A DNA stretch of 64,000 bases from Caldanaerobius fijiensis DSM 17918 (GTDB taxonomy: Bacteria; Bacillota; Thermoanaerobacteria; Thermoanaerobacterales; Caldanaerobiaceae): positions 1 to 64,000 of the forward strand of contig NZ_FQVH01000005.1 of assembly GCF_900129075.1 (NCBI RefSeq). The letters run 5' to 3'. Positions 52,218 through 60,573 of the stretch are shown here, one piece after another; the first letter of the stretch is position 1, and every line of letters begins with the position of its first letter. The notes beneath the pieces were generated by a model. It ran no database searches. It had not been told where the DNA came from and saw only the letters and a program-made list of their open reading frames with translations. The position numbers and the translations under genes were made by a program.

Positions 52218-52556
52218 ATGAAGAAAAACATATTGGTTGTGGATGATCAAAAAGCTTTGTGCTTTATTATAAGAGAGGTTTTTAAGGACAGATATAACGT
52301 AGAGGTAGCTCATGATGAGAACGAGTTAAAAAATATATTAAAAAGGATGTATCCACATATTGGAATATTTGATTATCACCTAAATGGACATAATGGGTTG
52401 GAATTATTAAAGTGGGCAAAAGAACAATGTCCTGACATGGAGTGTATTCTTATGACGGCATATGATATCTGGGAAATAAAAAAAAGTGTACCACCTTTTG
52501 TAAGTATTTTAAAAAAGCCTTTTGATATAAATGACTTAAAAACTATTATAGAATAA
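52218..52556 (+). CDS. Stand-alone receiver domain protein, Spo0F-like
   Basis: The 112-aa protein is a single response-regulator receiver domain with no output domain. It has the acidic pair in VVDDQ (Asp9, Asp10), a phosphoacceptor Asp near residue 53 in IGIFDYHLNG, Thr in LMTAYD and Lys in LKKPFD. Spo0F of Bacillus has the same layout and is encoded near fbaA, as here: receiver, a small protein, then fba. No histidine kinase is in the window. Clostridial sporulation usually lacks a phosphorelay, so the role may be different. Confidence 0.75.
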   Translation: MKKNILVVDDQKALCFIIREVFKDRYNVEVAHDENELKNILKRMYPHIGIFDYHLNGHNGLELLKWAKEQCPDMECILMTAYDIWEIKKSVPPFVSILKKPFDINDLKTIIE

Positions 52557-52569
52557 TTTACGGGCATAA

Positions 52570-52594
52570 AGGAATTTCGGAGTGGATGTAGAAT
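52570..52594 (+). promoter_or_regulatory. Sigma-H-like promoter before the zinc-ribbon gene and fba
   Basis: AGGAATT (from 52570) and GAATATAT (from 52591) have the same 21-nt spacing as the sites at 1661 and 14865. It lies 40 bp before the next start. Confidence 0.5.
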
Positions 52595-52633
52595 ATATAA
52601 ATACAAAAGGAATATATTTTGGGGAGGAAAAAA

Positions 52634-53257
52634 ATGCCCGTATTAGAACCTGTCATAACAATTGGTTACAAATGTGACATCTGTGGCAGGCTGAATATTA
52701 ATAAGGTGAATCTTTTTGAGATTTCTAAAAATGGCGTAATTGATTTGAAATGCGAATGTGAAAATAGCCATATATCTATAGCTAGAGCAAAAAGAAATTA
52801 TGTGTTTAAGGCATCATGTTTTGGTTGCGGCTGTGTACACACCTATTCGTTTCATTTGAATGAAATATTGTCTTTGAAAAATGTTATATGTCCTTATTCT
52901 AAGGAAAATATGTTTTATGTGGGTGCTCAACAGTCGGTTATTAAGATGCTGGAGAAGCTTGAGAGTAATTTAAATATAATGGCTGAAGAAATGGGATTCA
53001 AAAGCCAATTTGTTAATCAAGACGTAATGATACAGGTTTTAGATAAGATACATGAATATGCCAATAAAGGTAATATCCTATGTAGTTGTGGTGACCCTGA
53101 TCTTTCATTGAGGCTAATGAGCAATGGTATTTTATTGACATGTGAAAGGTGTTATGATAGTATTACAATCAATGCAAGGAATATTCAAGACCTTCTTGCA
53201 TTAGTTGATAAAGGATATGTGCAGCTCATATCCGGAAAAAATCAAAGGACTAAGTGA
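52634..53257 (+). CDS. Hypothetical protein with multiple Cys-pair (zinc-ribbon-like) motifs
   Basis: I do not recognise this 207-aa family. Cysteine pairs occur along the protein: CDICG, CEC, CFGCGC, CSCG and CERC, suggesting two or three zinc ribbons. A helical segment (about residues 100-145, with many Glu, Lys and Met) lies between them. No membrane segment is present. ATG 52634 follows GGGGAGG. It sits 16 bp before fba and 78 bp after the Spo0F-like receiver, a position taken by ywjG in Bacillus, but I cannot claim homology to it. Confidence 0.65.
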   Translation: MPVLEPVITIGYKCDICGRLNINKVNLFEISKNGVIDLKCECENSHISIARAKRNYVFKASCFGCGCVHTYSFHLNEILSLKNVICPYSKENMFYVGAQQSVIKMLEKLESNLNIMAEEMGFKSQFVNQDVMIQVLDKIHEYANKGNILCSCGDPDLSLRLMSNGILLTCERCYDSITINARNIQDLLALVDKGYVQLISGKNQRTK

Positions 53258-53272
53258 AGTGGAGGATTTGTT

Positions 53273-54124
53273 ATGTTGGTTTCGGGCAAAGAAATACTTC
53301 AAAAAGCAAATGAGGGTGGTTATGCTGTAGGAGCATTTAACACCAGCAATCTGGAAATTACTCAGGCTATAATCGAAGCCGCAGAGGAAGAAAAAGCACC
53401 TGTCATAATACAGGTGAGTATGAGTGCTATCAAATATGCTGGCATTGAAAACATCGCTGCTATTGTTATTACGGCTGCGAAAAATGCCAGTGTTCCAGTG
53501 GCATTGCATTTAGATCATGGTACTGACTTTAATGTTGTGATGCAGTGCTTGAGAAATGGATGGACTTCTATTATGTTTGATGGTTCTAAATATCCTTTTG
53601 AAGAAAATGTAGCTATAACAAAAAATATTGTAAATATTGCTCATCCTATGGGAGTATCTGTAGAAGCAGAATTGGGCAAGATCGGAGGGACAGAAGACCA
53701 TATTACTGTTGACGAGAGAGAAGCTACTATGACGGATCCGGATGAGGCAGTGAGATTTGTAGAGCAAACCGGTGTTGACTACCTGGCGATAGCTATAGGA
53801 ACTGCTCATGGAGTATACAAAGGAGAACCCAAACTCGACTTTGACAGATTGCAAAAGATTAAGTCTCTTTTAAAAATGCCTATAGTTTTGCACGGCGCAT
53901 CGGGTGTCCCTGAGGAGTCGATTGTTAAAGCCGTAAAGTTGGGTGTAAATAAAATAAATATTGATACCGATTTAAGACAGGCGTTTGATTCAGCGATTAG
54001 AAGTTACTTAAACGAAAATCCCAATCAATATGATCCAAGAAAGATATTGGCGGCTCCAAGGGAGGCTATGAAGAAAGTCGTAGCTCAAAAGATAAGGATG
54101 TTTGGAAGTTCTGGAAAGGCTTGA
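53273..54124 (+). CDS. fba: Fructose-bisphosphate aldolase, class II
   Basis: This zinc enzyme splits fructose 1,6-bisphosphate into DHAP and glyceraldehyde 3-phosphate. The 283-aa product has AVGAFNTSNLE, the DHG motif with the zinc His in ALHLDHGTDF, VEAELGKIGGTEDH, GTAHGVYKGEPKLDF with another zinc His, LHGASGVP and INIDTDLR. Length is normal. GTGGAGG precedes the ATG. A strong terminator follows. Confidence 0.96.
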   Translation: MLVSGKEILQKANEGGYAVGAFNTSNLEITQAIIEAAEEEKAPVIIQVSMSAIKYAGIENIAAIVITAAKNASVPVALHLDHGTDFNVVMQCLRNGWTSIMFDGSKYPFEENVAITKNIVNIAHPMGVSVEAELGKIGGTEDHITVDEREATMTDPDEAVRFVEQTGVDYLAIAIGTAHGVYKGEPKLDFDRLQKIKSLLKMPIVLHGASGVPEESIVKAVKLGVNKINIDTDLRQAFDSAIRSYLNENPNQYDPRKILAAPREAMKKVVAQKIRMFGSSGKA

Positions 54125-54140
54125 GGCATTAAAAAGGTAG

Positions 54141-54168
54141 AGGATGGCTTTAATGGCCATCCTTTTTC
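54141..54168 (+). terminator. Terminator after fba
   Basis: AGGATGGC (54141-54148) pairs with GCCATCCT (54156-54163), followed by TTTTTCT. Confidence 0.88.
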
Positions 54169-54177
54169 TATGAAAGG

Positions 54178-54230
54178 TTGTTTGATAAATTATAAACTAA
54201 CATTGACTTTTTACAGGATAAGAATAAAAT
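54178..54230 (+). promoter_or_regulatory. Promoter and imperfect dyad before the ech operon
   Basis: TTGACT (54203-54208) and TAAAAT (54225-54230) are spaced 16 bp. Just upstream, 54178-54200 is an A/T-rich imperfect dyad starting TTGTTTGATAAA and ending TATAAACTAA. It is loosely like a Rex box, but two or more positions deviate, so Rex control is only a hypothesis. Confidence 0.5.
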
Positions 54231-54309
54231 AAATGTGGAAAGTTTATTTGGAGAAAGATTGTATACAGTACACAAATTTTTTGAAAATTGAAGGTGGGTG
54301 AAAGAATTT

Positions 54310-56223
54310 ATGCAGGCAGGTTTGTTTATAAATATTTTGTTACCGTTTGCTATTGCCTCGATAATTTATTTTGTTAAAAACGTCAAAGTGAGGAATATAC
54401 TCATTATCGTCACTGCAGGATTGGTCATCATGAGTTCTGTGTATATATGGTTTGAGAAACCTGGGAGAATACCAGCAGGCTCGATAATAGGGGTACCTTT
54501 AGATAAGATAATTGAAGTTATGGATTTTTTGCTGGGATTATATATCCTGTATATTTCTATATCGTTAAAAAAATGGTATCTTGTTATGCTTTCTCTGGCG
54601 CAGGTTATACCGATGCTGATTTTTGAAGTAATTATTGGACCAAATTTGGAAGTAAAAGATGCCTTGTATATAGATAACCTTTCTATGGTATTAAACCTTA
54701 TTGTATCGATTATAGGTACATTAATATGGGTGTTTTCTATAAGATATATGGCAGAAGATGAAGAGCACAAGAAGATATATCCATCGAGGCAAAATAGGTT
54801 TTTCTTTGTATTAATACTATTTATAGGTGCGATGAATGGATTGGTATTGTCAAATAGCCTTACTTGGGTGTACTTTTTCTGGGAAATAACTACTTTGAGC
54901 TCGTTTTTGCTGATAGGACATGATAAGACAAAAGATGCTATAAATTCTGCTATCAGGGCTTTGCTTTTAAACAGCTTTGGTGGAGTAGCTTTTGTGGCCG
55001 CGATTATAATCGCATATTATGAATATGGTACTCTTGACATCCAGAAGATTGTCGCATTGAGGCCTTCAGGCTTATTATTGGAGCCTATTGTGTTATTGTG
55101 CTTGGCGGCGTTTACTAAATCAGCCCAGATACCCTTTCAAAGCTGGCTTTTAGGTGCTATGGTGGCTCCCACTCCTGTGTCTGCATTGCTTCATTCTAGC
55201 ACTATGGTAAAAGCGGGTGTTTATTTGATATTGCGTCTGGCTCCTGCTTTCAGGGATACGTGGGTTAGCGACATGGTAGCCATATTTGGTGCCTTTACTT
55301 TTGTAGTTGCATCGCTTTTTGCTATCGGACAGTCCAATGCAAAGCGTATTCTGGCGTATTCTACCATATCAAACTTAGGTCTGATAATAGCAGCTGCAGG
55401 TATAAATACACCTGCTTCAATAGCGGCTGGAATACTGCTTATTATATTTCATGCTATATCAAAAGCTCTTTTATTCCTATGTGTGGGAACAATTGAGCAT
55501 CATATAGGTAGTAGGGATATAGAAAATATGCGTGGACTTTTTACAAAAATGCCCTATACCACTGTATTGACGGTAATCGGTTTGGTGACGATGCTTTTGC
55601 CACCTTTTGGGGTCTTGCTCAGCAAGTGGTTGGTCATTGAAACCGCTTCAAGCAATCCTCTACTGGTTTTACTTATAGCTATAGGTAGTGCTTTGACTGT
55701 TATGTATTATACCCGGTGGATCGGTATACTGTTAACTGGTACAGCATCTCAGGATAAAGTAGAAAAGGAAACTGAGCCTCCATCTATCAGTGTACCGCTG
55801 ACATTATTAGCTATAGGTTCTGTCCTTATAAGCTTATTTGTCACTAATGTATTTAATGTAATGGTGGCACCAGAAGTGATATCATATTATAAAAGAATAG
55901 GTATAAAGGCATCTGAAGGTATGCTATCAATGTCCATAGGTGCTTTTAACCTGTTCCCTGTATTTTTAGCGATGGGCGTTGCCATGGTTTTAGGCTTGAT
56001 ATTTTTTAGAAAGAGTAACGTTAGCGCGACACCATATATGTGTGGAGAAACAATTAAAGACTATAAGTATGCTAAGATAAATAATGAACTTCAAACAGTA
56101 GAGGAGATTGTGGTTAGAAATTATTATTTTGAGGATTTAGTCTCTGAGCGTAAATTAGTGAAATGGGTGAATGCTATAGCTATAATATTAATTTTGATGA
56201 TATTTGGAGTGATGATATTATGA
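54310..56223 (+). CDS. echA: Ech hydrogenase subunit A (NuoL/MrpA-like ion-translocating subunit)
   Basis: This 637-aa membrane protein is the antiporter-like subunit that moves H+ or Na+ in energy-converting hydrogenases. It has about 15 membrane segments and the family core AFTKSAQIPFQSWLLGAMVA, PTPVSALLHSSTMVKAGVYL, and the Glu in YFFWEITTLSS. Start ATG 54310 is chosen with GGTG nearby; GTG 54298 is also possible but sits on the ribosome site. The next gene overlaps its stop, and the order A-B-C-D-E-F equals that of ech operons. Confidence 0.93.
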   Translation: MQAGLFINILLPFAIASIIYFVKNVKVRNILIIVTAGLVIMSSVYIWFEKPGRIPAGSIIGVPLDKIIEVMDFLLGLYILYISISLKKWYLVMLSLAQVIPMLIFEVIIGPNLEVKDALYIDNLSMVLNLIVSIIGTLIWVFSIRYMAEDEEHKKIYPSRQNRFFFVLILFIGAMNGLVLSNSLTWVYFFWEITTLSSFLLIGHDKTKDAINSAIRALLLNSFGGVAFVAAIIIAYYEYGTLDIQKIVALRPSGLLLEPIVLLCLAAFTKSAQIPFQSWLLGAMVAPTPVSALLHSSTMVKAGVYLILRLAPAFRDTWVSDMVAIFGAFTFVVASLFAIGQSNAKRILAYSTISNLGLIIAAAGINTPASIAAGILLIIFHAISKALLFLCVGTIEHHIGSRDIENMRGLFTKMPYTTVLTVIGLVTMLLPPFGVLLSKWLVIETASSNPLLVLLIAIGSALTVMYYTRWIGILLTGTASQDKVEKETEPPSISVPLTLLAIGSVLISLFVTNVFNVMVAPEVISYYKRIGIKASEGMLSMSIGAFNLFPVFLAMGVAMVLGLIFFRKSNVSATPYMCGETIKDYKYAKINNELQTVEEIVVRNYYFEDLVSERKLVKWVNAIAIILILMIFGVMIL

Positions 56224-57068
56224 TAATACTTAAAATCATTTTTGCGTTAATAGTGTTGCCTATTGTGGGGGGCCTTATCGTAGGTATAGATAGGAAGCTT
56301 ACAGCGAGATTGCAGGGCCGCTTTGGGCCACCTGTATTACAGCCTTTTTATGACTTCATAAAATTGATAGGAAAGGAAAGACAGCTTGTTAATGGGTTTC
56401 AAGCTTTAAGTGTGTTTATATATTTTGTTTCGTCAGCTTTAAGTCTTTTACTTTTTGTACTGAGGCAGGACCTCTTGATGATTATCTTTGTTATGTCTAT
56501 CGGAGCTGTGTTTTTGGTGGTTGGTGCACTATCTGTTAAGTCACCATATAGTCAGGTGGGCAGCCAGCGGGAATTGTTGCAAATGATGGCATACGAACCC
56601 CTTTTAATACTTGTGATCGTCAGTATGTATCTTGTTACTGGAAGTTTCAGCATAAGAGCTATAGCAAATTATCCTGTACCGCTTTTTTTTAAGTTGCCAC
56701 TTATATTTTTGGTTATGAGTATTGTTCTGGGTATAAAAATGAGAAAGTCACCTTTTGATATATCGGCTTCAGAACATGCTCATCAAGAAATAGTAAGGGG
56801 TGTGCTGACCGATTATTCAGGTATGTATCTGGCATTGATAGAAGCTGCCCATTGGTATGATCTTGTGTTACTTTTAGGGATAATAATGCTGTTTTTTGCT
56901 AATAACTGGTTAGTAGGAGCTGCTATTGCTTTAATATATGTGATATTTGAGATATTTATTGACAATGTTACGGCAAGGCTGACTGTAAAATGGATGATGC
57001 AATTTACCTGGATTGTTGGACTGGCATTGGCTGTAGTAAATATAGCATGGCTGTATTTTGTAAGGTAA
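56220..57068 (+). CDS. echB: Ech hydrogenase subunit B (NuoH-like)
   Basis: The 282-aa membrane subunit corresponds to complex I NuoH, which joins the peripheral hydrogenase arm to the ion pump. It has about eight membrane segments, the RLQGRFGPPVLQPFYDFIKL loop after the first one, and PFDISASEHAHQEIVRG with conserved acids. The ATG at 56220 overlaps the echA stop (ATGA), giving coupled translation. Long upstream reading in the same frame is the echA C-terminus in another frame and is discarded. Confidence 0.94.
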   Translation: MIILKIIFALIVLPIVGGLIVGIDRKLTARLQGRFGPPVLQPFYDFIKLIGKERQLVNGFQALSVFIYFVSSALSLLLFVLRQDLLMIIFVMSIGAVFLVVGALSVKSPYSQVGSQRELLQMMAYEPLLILVIVSMYLVTGSFSIRAIANYPVPLFFKLPLIFLVMSIVLGIKMRKSPFDISASEHAHQEIVRGVLTDYSGMYLALIEAAHWYDLVLLLGIIMLFFANNWLVGAAIALIYVIFEIFIDNVTARLTVKWMMQFTWIVGLALAVVNIAWLYFVR

Positions 57069-57080
57069 GGAGGTGTGATT

Positions 57081-57539
57081 ATGGGATTGTTAGATAAAGC
57101 CAGGAAGTTATCGCCATGGCTTATTCATTATGATTGTGGCAGTTGCAATGGCTGTGATATAGAACTACTGGCGTGCCTTACTCCGTTATACGATGTGGAG
57201 AGGTTTGGCATCGTGAATGTAGGCAATCCAAAGCAAGCTGATATATTGGTTGTGACGGGAACTGTAAATCAACAGAATAAGCACGTGTTAAAAAATATTT
57301 ATGAACAGATGCCTGATCCTAAAGTAGTGGTAGCCATTGGTGTATGTGCTTGCACAGGAGGTATTTTTAGGGATTGCTATAATGTGTTGGGAGGAATAGA
57401 TAAGGTCATTCCCGTGGATGTGTATATACCTGGTTGTCCGGCGCGGCCTGAACAAATCTTAAAAGGTATTGAATTGGCTATAGATAAGCTTGCTGAGAAA
57501 AGGAATAATATTAGAGAAGAGAAAAAAGATGTCGTTTAA
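57081..57539 (+). CDS. echC: Ech [NiFe]-hydrogenase small subunit (NuoB-like)
   Basis: The 152-aa subunit carries the proximal [4Fe-4S] cluster that passes electrons to the NiFe site. The four cysteines lie in CGSCNGCD, GVCACTGG and PGCPARP. Being 150 residues, it is a complex-I-like small subunit, shorter than that of uptake hydrogenases, and has no Tat signal. AAGGAGG lies 8 nt before the ATG at 57081. It follows echB closely. Confidence 0.95.
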   Translation: MGLLDKARKLSPWLIHYDCGSCNGCDIELLACLTPLYDVERFGIVNVGNPKQADILVVTGTVNQQNKHVLKNIYEQMPDPKVVVAIGVCACTGGIFRDCYNVLGGIDKVIPVDVYIPGCPARPEQILKGIELAIDKLAEKRNNIREEKKDVV

Positions 57540-57556
57540 AGGAGGGTATAAGTGAC

Positions 57557-57997
57557 TTGGTAGAGGCGAAAGAAATTACTATAGAAAATTTGCTGGATGA
57601 AGTCAAATATTACCATGATTCTGGCTATAGGTTTGTAACGACGACCTGCATAGATATGGGTGATAAATTCCAGATTTATTATCATTTTGATAAAGATATG
57701 AAATTAGAAAACCTAAAGCTGATTGTGGATAAGAATACCAGGGTTCCCAGCATATCTTCGATTTATTTCTGCAGCATATTGTCGGAAAATGAAATGCAAG
57801 ATATGTTTGGAATAGAATTCGATGGATTAGTAGTAGATTATGGTGGAAAATTCTTGCTGGGGGAAGACTCACCGTTGACTCCACAGGCCCATATTCAGGT
57901 AATAAAAAAGCCGTCTGCAGAAACAGCTGAGGATAAAAAAGGAGAAACAGATAAATCCAGTAAGGAATCAGATAACAAAAAAAGCGATTCATTATGA
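57557..57997 (+). CDS. echD: Ech hydrogenase subunit D (NuoC-like)
   Basis: The 146-aa subunit matches the 30-kDa NuoC family over residues about 1-115, with ISSIYFCSILSENEMQDMFG and GIEFDGL. It ends with an unusual tail of about 30 residues rich in Lys, Ser, Glu and Asp (from KKPSAETAEDKK onward) that is probably disordered. Start TTG 57557 follows AAAGGAGGG; a nearby GTG is out of frame. The echF protein has a similar tail. Confidence 0.9.
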   Translation: MVEAKEITIENLLDEVKYYHDSGYRFVTTTCIDMGDKFQIYYHFDKDMKLENLKLIVDKNTRVPSISSIYFCSILSENEMQDMFGIEFDGLVVDYGGKFLLGEDSPLTPQAHIQVIKKPSAETAEDKKGETDKSSKESDNKKSDSL

Positions 57998-58015
57998 AGT
58001 AAAGGTGGTGGAAAA

Positions 58016-59095
58016 ATGAGTGATAGGAGCATTATTCCCTTTGGGCCACAGCATCCGGTGCTTCCCGAGCCTATACATCTGAGACTAGTGGTAGAAGACG
58101 AGAAAGTGGTGGAAGCACTTCCTGCTGTAGGTTATGTTCACAGAGGTTTGGAAAAACTGGTGGATATAAAGAGCACTGATCAAATGGTTTATGTGGTTGA
58201 GCGAATTTGTGGTATTTGCAGTTGTATGCATGGACAGGCTTATTGTCAGGGTATTGAGCAGTTAATGGGCATTGAAATACCTGAAAGAGCAAAGTATTTA
58301 AGAGTAATATGGGCAGAATTGCACCGTATGCACAGTCATCTTTTGTGGTTAGGGCTGTTGGCAGATGCATTTGGGTATGAGAGTCTTTTTATGCAGACCT
58401 GGAGAGTAAGAGAAAAAATAATGGATATACTGGATAGGACATCGGGGAATAGAGTAATAATATCTGTAAATATAGTAGGTGGTGTCAAAAAAGATATCGA
58501 TGCAGAGCTGCAAAAATGGACTTTGGAAAGCTTGAATGATGTTGAGAGGGAATTAAGAGAGATATACGACATAATGAAAGACGATTACACCATAAAAAAG
58601 AGAACGGTTGGAGTAGGCGTTATAAAAGCAGAGGAAGCTTATGAGCTGGGACTGGTAGGACCTATGCTGAGAGCTAGTGGTATTGCTCAGGATGTAAGGA
58701 TGACAGGCTATGCAGCCTATAAAGACCTTGATTTTGAACCTGTTGTAGAAAAAGACGGTGACAGTTATGCCAGAATGATGGTAAGGATGAGAGAGCTGTT
58801 TCAATCCATTGATCTTATAAGAAAGGCTTTTGAAAAAATGCCAGGTGGAGAGATAAATGTAAAGGTAAAGGGTAGTCCTGATGGAGAAGTAATATCGCGT
58901 GTAGAACAGTCCAGGGGCGAGGTACTGTATTATATTAAAGCTAACGGCAGCAAAAATCTAGAAAGATTGAGAGTCAGAACACCAACTTTTGCCAATGTAG
59001 CTGCTCTTTTAAAGATCGTGCCTGGCTGTCAGTTAGCTGATGTGCCCGTATTGGTGCTTACGATAGATCCTTGCATTAGCTGTACTGAAAGATAG
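58016..59095 (+). CDS. echE: Ech [NiFe]-hydrogenase large catalytic subunit (NuoD-like)
   Basis: This 359-aa subunit holds the NiFe(CN)2CO site. Its nickel-binding cysteines are in ERICGICSCMHG (N-terminal) and DPCISCTER (C-terminal). The protein ends directly with CTER, so there is no C-terminal extension to be removed; a maturation endopeptidase would not be needed, and none is in the cluster seen here. GGTGG precedes the ATG. Together with echC it forms the H2-producing module. Confidence 0.96.
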   Translation: MSDRSIIPFGPQHPVLPEPIHLRLVVEDEKVVEALPAVGYVHRGLEKLVDIKSTDQMVYVVERICGICSCMHGQAYCQGIEQLMGIEIPERAKYLRVIWAELHRMHSHLLWLGLLADAFGYESLFMQTWRVREKIMDILDRTSGNRVIISVNIVGGVKKDIDAELQKWTLESLNDVERELREIYDIMKDDYTIKKRTVGVGVIKAEEAYELGLVGPMLRASGIAQDVRMTGYAAYKDLDFEPVVEKDGDSYARMMVRMRELFQSIDLIRKAFEKMPGGEINVKVKGSPDGEVISRVEQSRGEVLYYIKANGSKNLERLRVRTPTFANVAALLKIVPGCQLADVPVLVLTIDPCISCTER

Positions 59096-59105
59096 GGGGT
59101 GAGCT

Positions 59106-59534
59106 GTGGTGTTAAAGATGGGAATAAGGTTATTTAAAAATTTATTTACAGGGCCTGCTACAAGGCTTAAAATGAGGGAACCGTTTGAAAAACAAAGAGG
59201 TCATATTGACATAGATATCGAAAAATGTATATTCTGTGGCAGGTGTTCCAGAGAATGTCCATCGGGGTGTATAAAGGTTGATAGGAAAGCGGCAACGTGG
59301 GAACTAAATCCTTTTGAATGCATAATATGCGGAGTATGTGTCGATGTATGTCCTACAAAGGCCCTATCTATGCTAAAAGAGTTTAGGGATCCGTCAGATA
59401 AAAAAAGCTTGAAGGGCTATAAAGGAACACCACCTACAAGGCCTACAAAAGGTTCGAATAGCGATGATGCAGAAAAATCAGTAAAATCACCCGAAAAAAA
59501 AGCTTCTGACAGTAAAAAAAATGAGGTGGCCTGA
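59106..59534 (+). CDS. echF: Ech hydrogenase ferredoxin-like subunit F (NuoI-like)
   Basis: The 142-aa protein carries two [4Fe-4S] clusters, CIFCGRCSRECP and CIICGVCVDVCP, that accept electrons from reduced ferredoxin. Residues about 97-142 form a Lys/Ser/Pro-rich, probably disordered tail (DDAEKSVKSPEKKASDSKKN), not part of the usual NuoI fold. GTG 59106 is the probable start after AGGGGGTGAG; ATG 59118 is an alternative. The stop overlaps the hypA start by one base. Confidence 0.93.
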   Translation: MVLKMGIRLFKNLFTGPATRLKMREPFEKQRGHIDIDIEKCIFCGRCSRECPSGCIKVDRKAATWELNPFECIICGVCVDVCPTKALSMLKEFRDPSDKKSLKGYKGTPPTRPTKGSNSDDAEKSVKSPEKKASDSKKNEVA

Positions 59535-59908
59535 TGCACGAGTTATCAGTTACGCAAGCTCTTGTAGATATGGCTGTTTCGGAGGCTGCAAAGGCAGGGG
59601 CAACCTCTATTGATAAGATAAATATCGTCGTAGGAGAATTAACGGGTATTGTCGGTGAGAGCGTGCAATTTTATTTTGAGCTCATAAGCGCCGGTACACT
59701 GGCAGAGGGTGCACAACTCTCTTTTAGATATGTGCCGGCGGAATTCCACTGTGATAAGTGTGGTTACAATTATAATAGAAATGGCTTTTCTTTCAGGTGT
59801 CCAAAATGTGGCAATGCGGGCGTTATAACAAAGAGAGGTAATGAACTTTATATTGAAAATATTGAGGTGAGTTTTGATGGAGATAAAGGTTCTAAAAAAC
59901 ATACTTGA
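59534..59908 (+). CDS. hypA: Hydrogenase nickel incorporation protein HypA
   Basis: HypA delivers nickel to the large subunit, with HypB. The 124-aa product has the N-terminal nickel ligand His2 in MHELSVTQALVDMA and the zinc site CDKCG...CPKCG. The ATG overlaps the echF stop, so the hyp genes form part of the same transcript. It overlaps hypB by 32 nt. Confidence 0.96.
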   Translation: MHELSVTQALVDMAVSEAAKAGATSIDKINIVVGELTGIVGESVQFYFELISAGTLAEGAQLSFRYVPAEFHCDKCGYNYNRNGFSFRCPKCGNAGVITKRGNELYIENIEVSFDGDKGSKKHT

Positions 59909-60521
59909 TGCCAACGATAGGCTTGCCAATGAGAACCACCGTATTTTTGATGAAAAAGGAGTTACAGCTATAAATATCATAGGTTCGCCTGGTTCAGGTA
60001 AAACCAGCTTAATATTGAAGACCATAGAGTTGACAAAAGGTATATTGAATATACAGGTAATTGAAGGCGATATCGAGTCATCTATAGATGCAGAGAAAAT
60101 AAATGCCACTGGTTCAAAAGCGGTACAGATAAATACCGGGGGGGCGTGCCATCTTGATGCAAACATGATAAAGATGTCCCTTGACGAGATGGAATTGAAA
60201 GAGGGAATTCTTTTTATCGAAAATGTCGGCAATTTGGTTTGTCCTGCAGAGTTTGAGATAGGCGAGGATCACAAAGTAGCAGTGATAAGTGTACCGGAGG
60301 GACACGATAAGCCATACAAATATCCATTGATTTTTTCAAAAGCTAGTGCTGTAGTACTGACTAAAGCCGACTTACTTCCATATATTGAGTTTGATATGGA
60401 CTATTTTAAAGAGGGCCTAAAATCATTAAATCCAAATTATAGGCTTTTTGTTCTCAGTGTTAAAACTGGAGAAGGAGTAAATGACTGGATTGAATGGCTT
60501 AAAAAACATATAAAACATTAA
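59877..60521 (+). CDS. hypB: Hydrogenase nickel incorporation GTPase HypB
   Basis: The 214-aa SIMIBI-class GTPase drives nickel insertion. It has the Walker A IGSPGSGKTSL, EGDIESSIDA, the metal/GTPase segment NTGGACHLDANMI, ENVGNLVCPAEF and the guanine-specifying TKAD. No N-terminal His-rich nickel-storage tract is present. ATG 59877 follows GAGGTGAG; a TTG three bases earlier is less likely. Confidence 0.96.
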   Translation: MEIKVLKNILDANDRLANENHRIFDEKGVTAINIIGSPGSGKTSLILKTIELTKGILNIQVIEGDIESSIDAEKINATGSKAVQINTGGACHLDANMIKMSLDEMELKEGILFIENVGNLVCPAEFEIGEDHKVAVISVPEGHDKPYKYPLIFSKASAVVLTKADLLPYIEFDMDYFKEGLKSLNPNYRLFVLSVKTGEGVNDWIEWLKKHIKH

Positions 60522-60546
60522 TGTAATAATAGCATGGCAATAGAAA

Positions 60547-60573
60547 GGAGGAAGCCACTTCGTGGCGCAAAAC
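60547..60573 (+). promoter_or_regulatory. hypC ribosome site with spacer hairpin
   Basis: GGAGG (60547-60551) lies 22 nt before the ATG at 60574, too far for a normal start. Between them GCCAC (60554-60558) and GTGGC (60562-60566) form a 5-bp hairpin with a TTC loop. If folded it hides the alternative GTG at 60562 and reduces the effective spacing to about 9 nt. Confidence 0.5.

Noticed and set aside
56163-56219. A 19-residue N-terminal extension of EchB
   Set aside because: It would lie inside the echA coding end without a ribosome site; the ATG overlapping the echA stop gives the family-standard N-terminus.
59639-60232. A 197-codon minus-strand frame across hypA/hypB
   Set aside because: It is antisense to two clear genes and shows no recognisable protein features.
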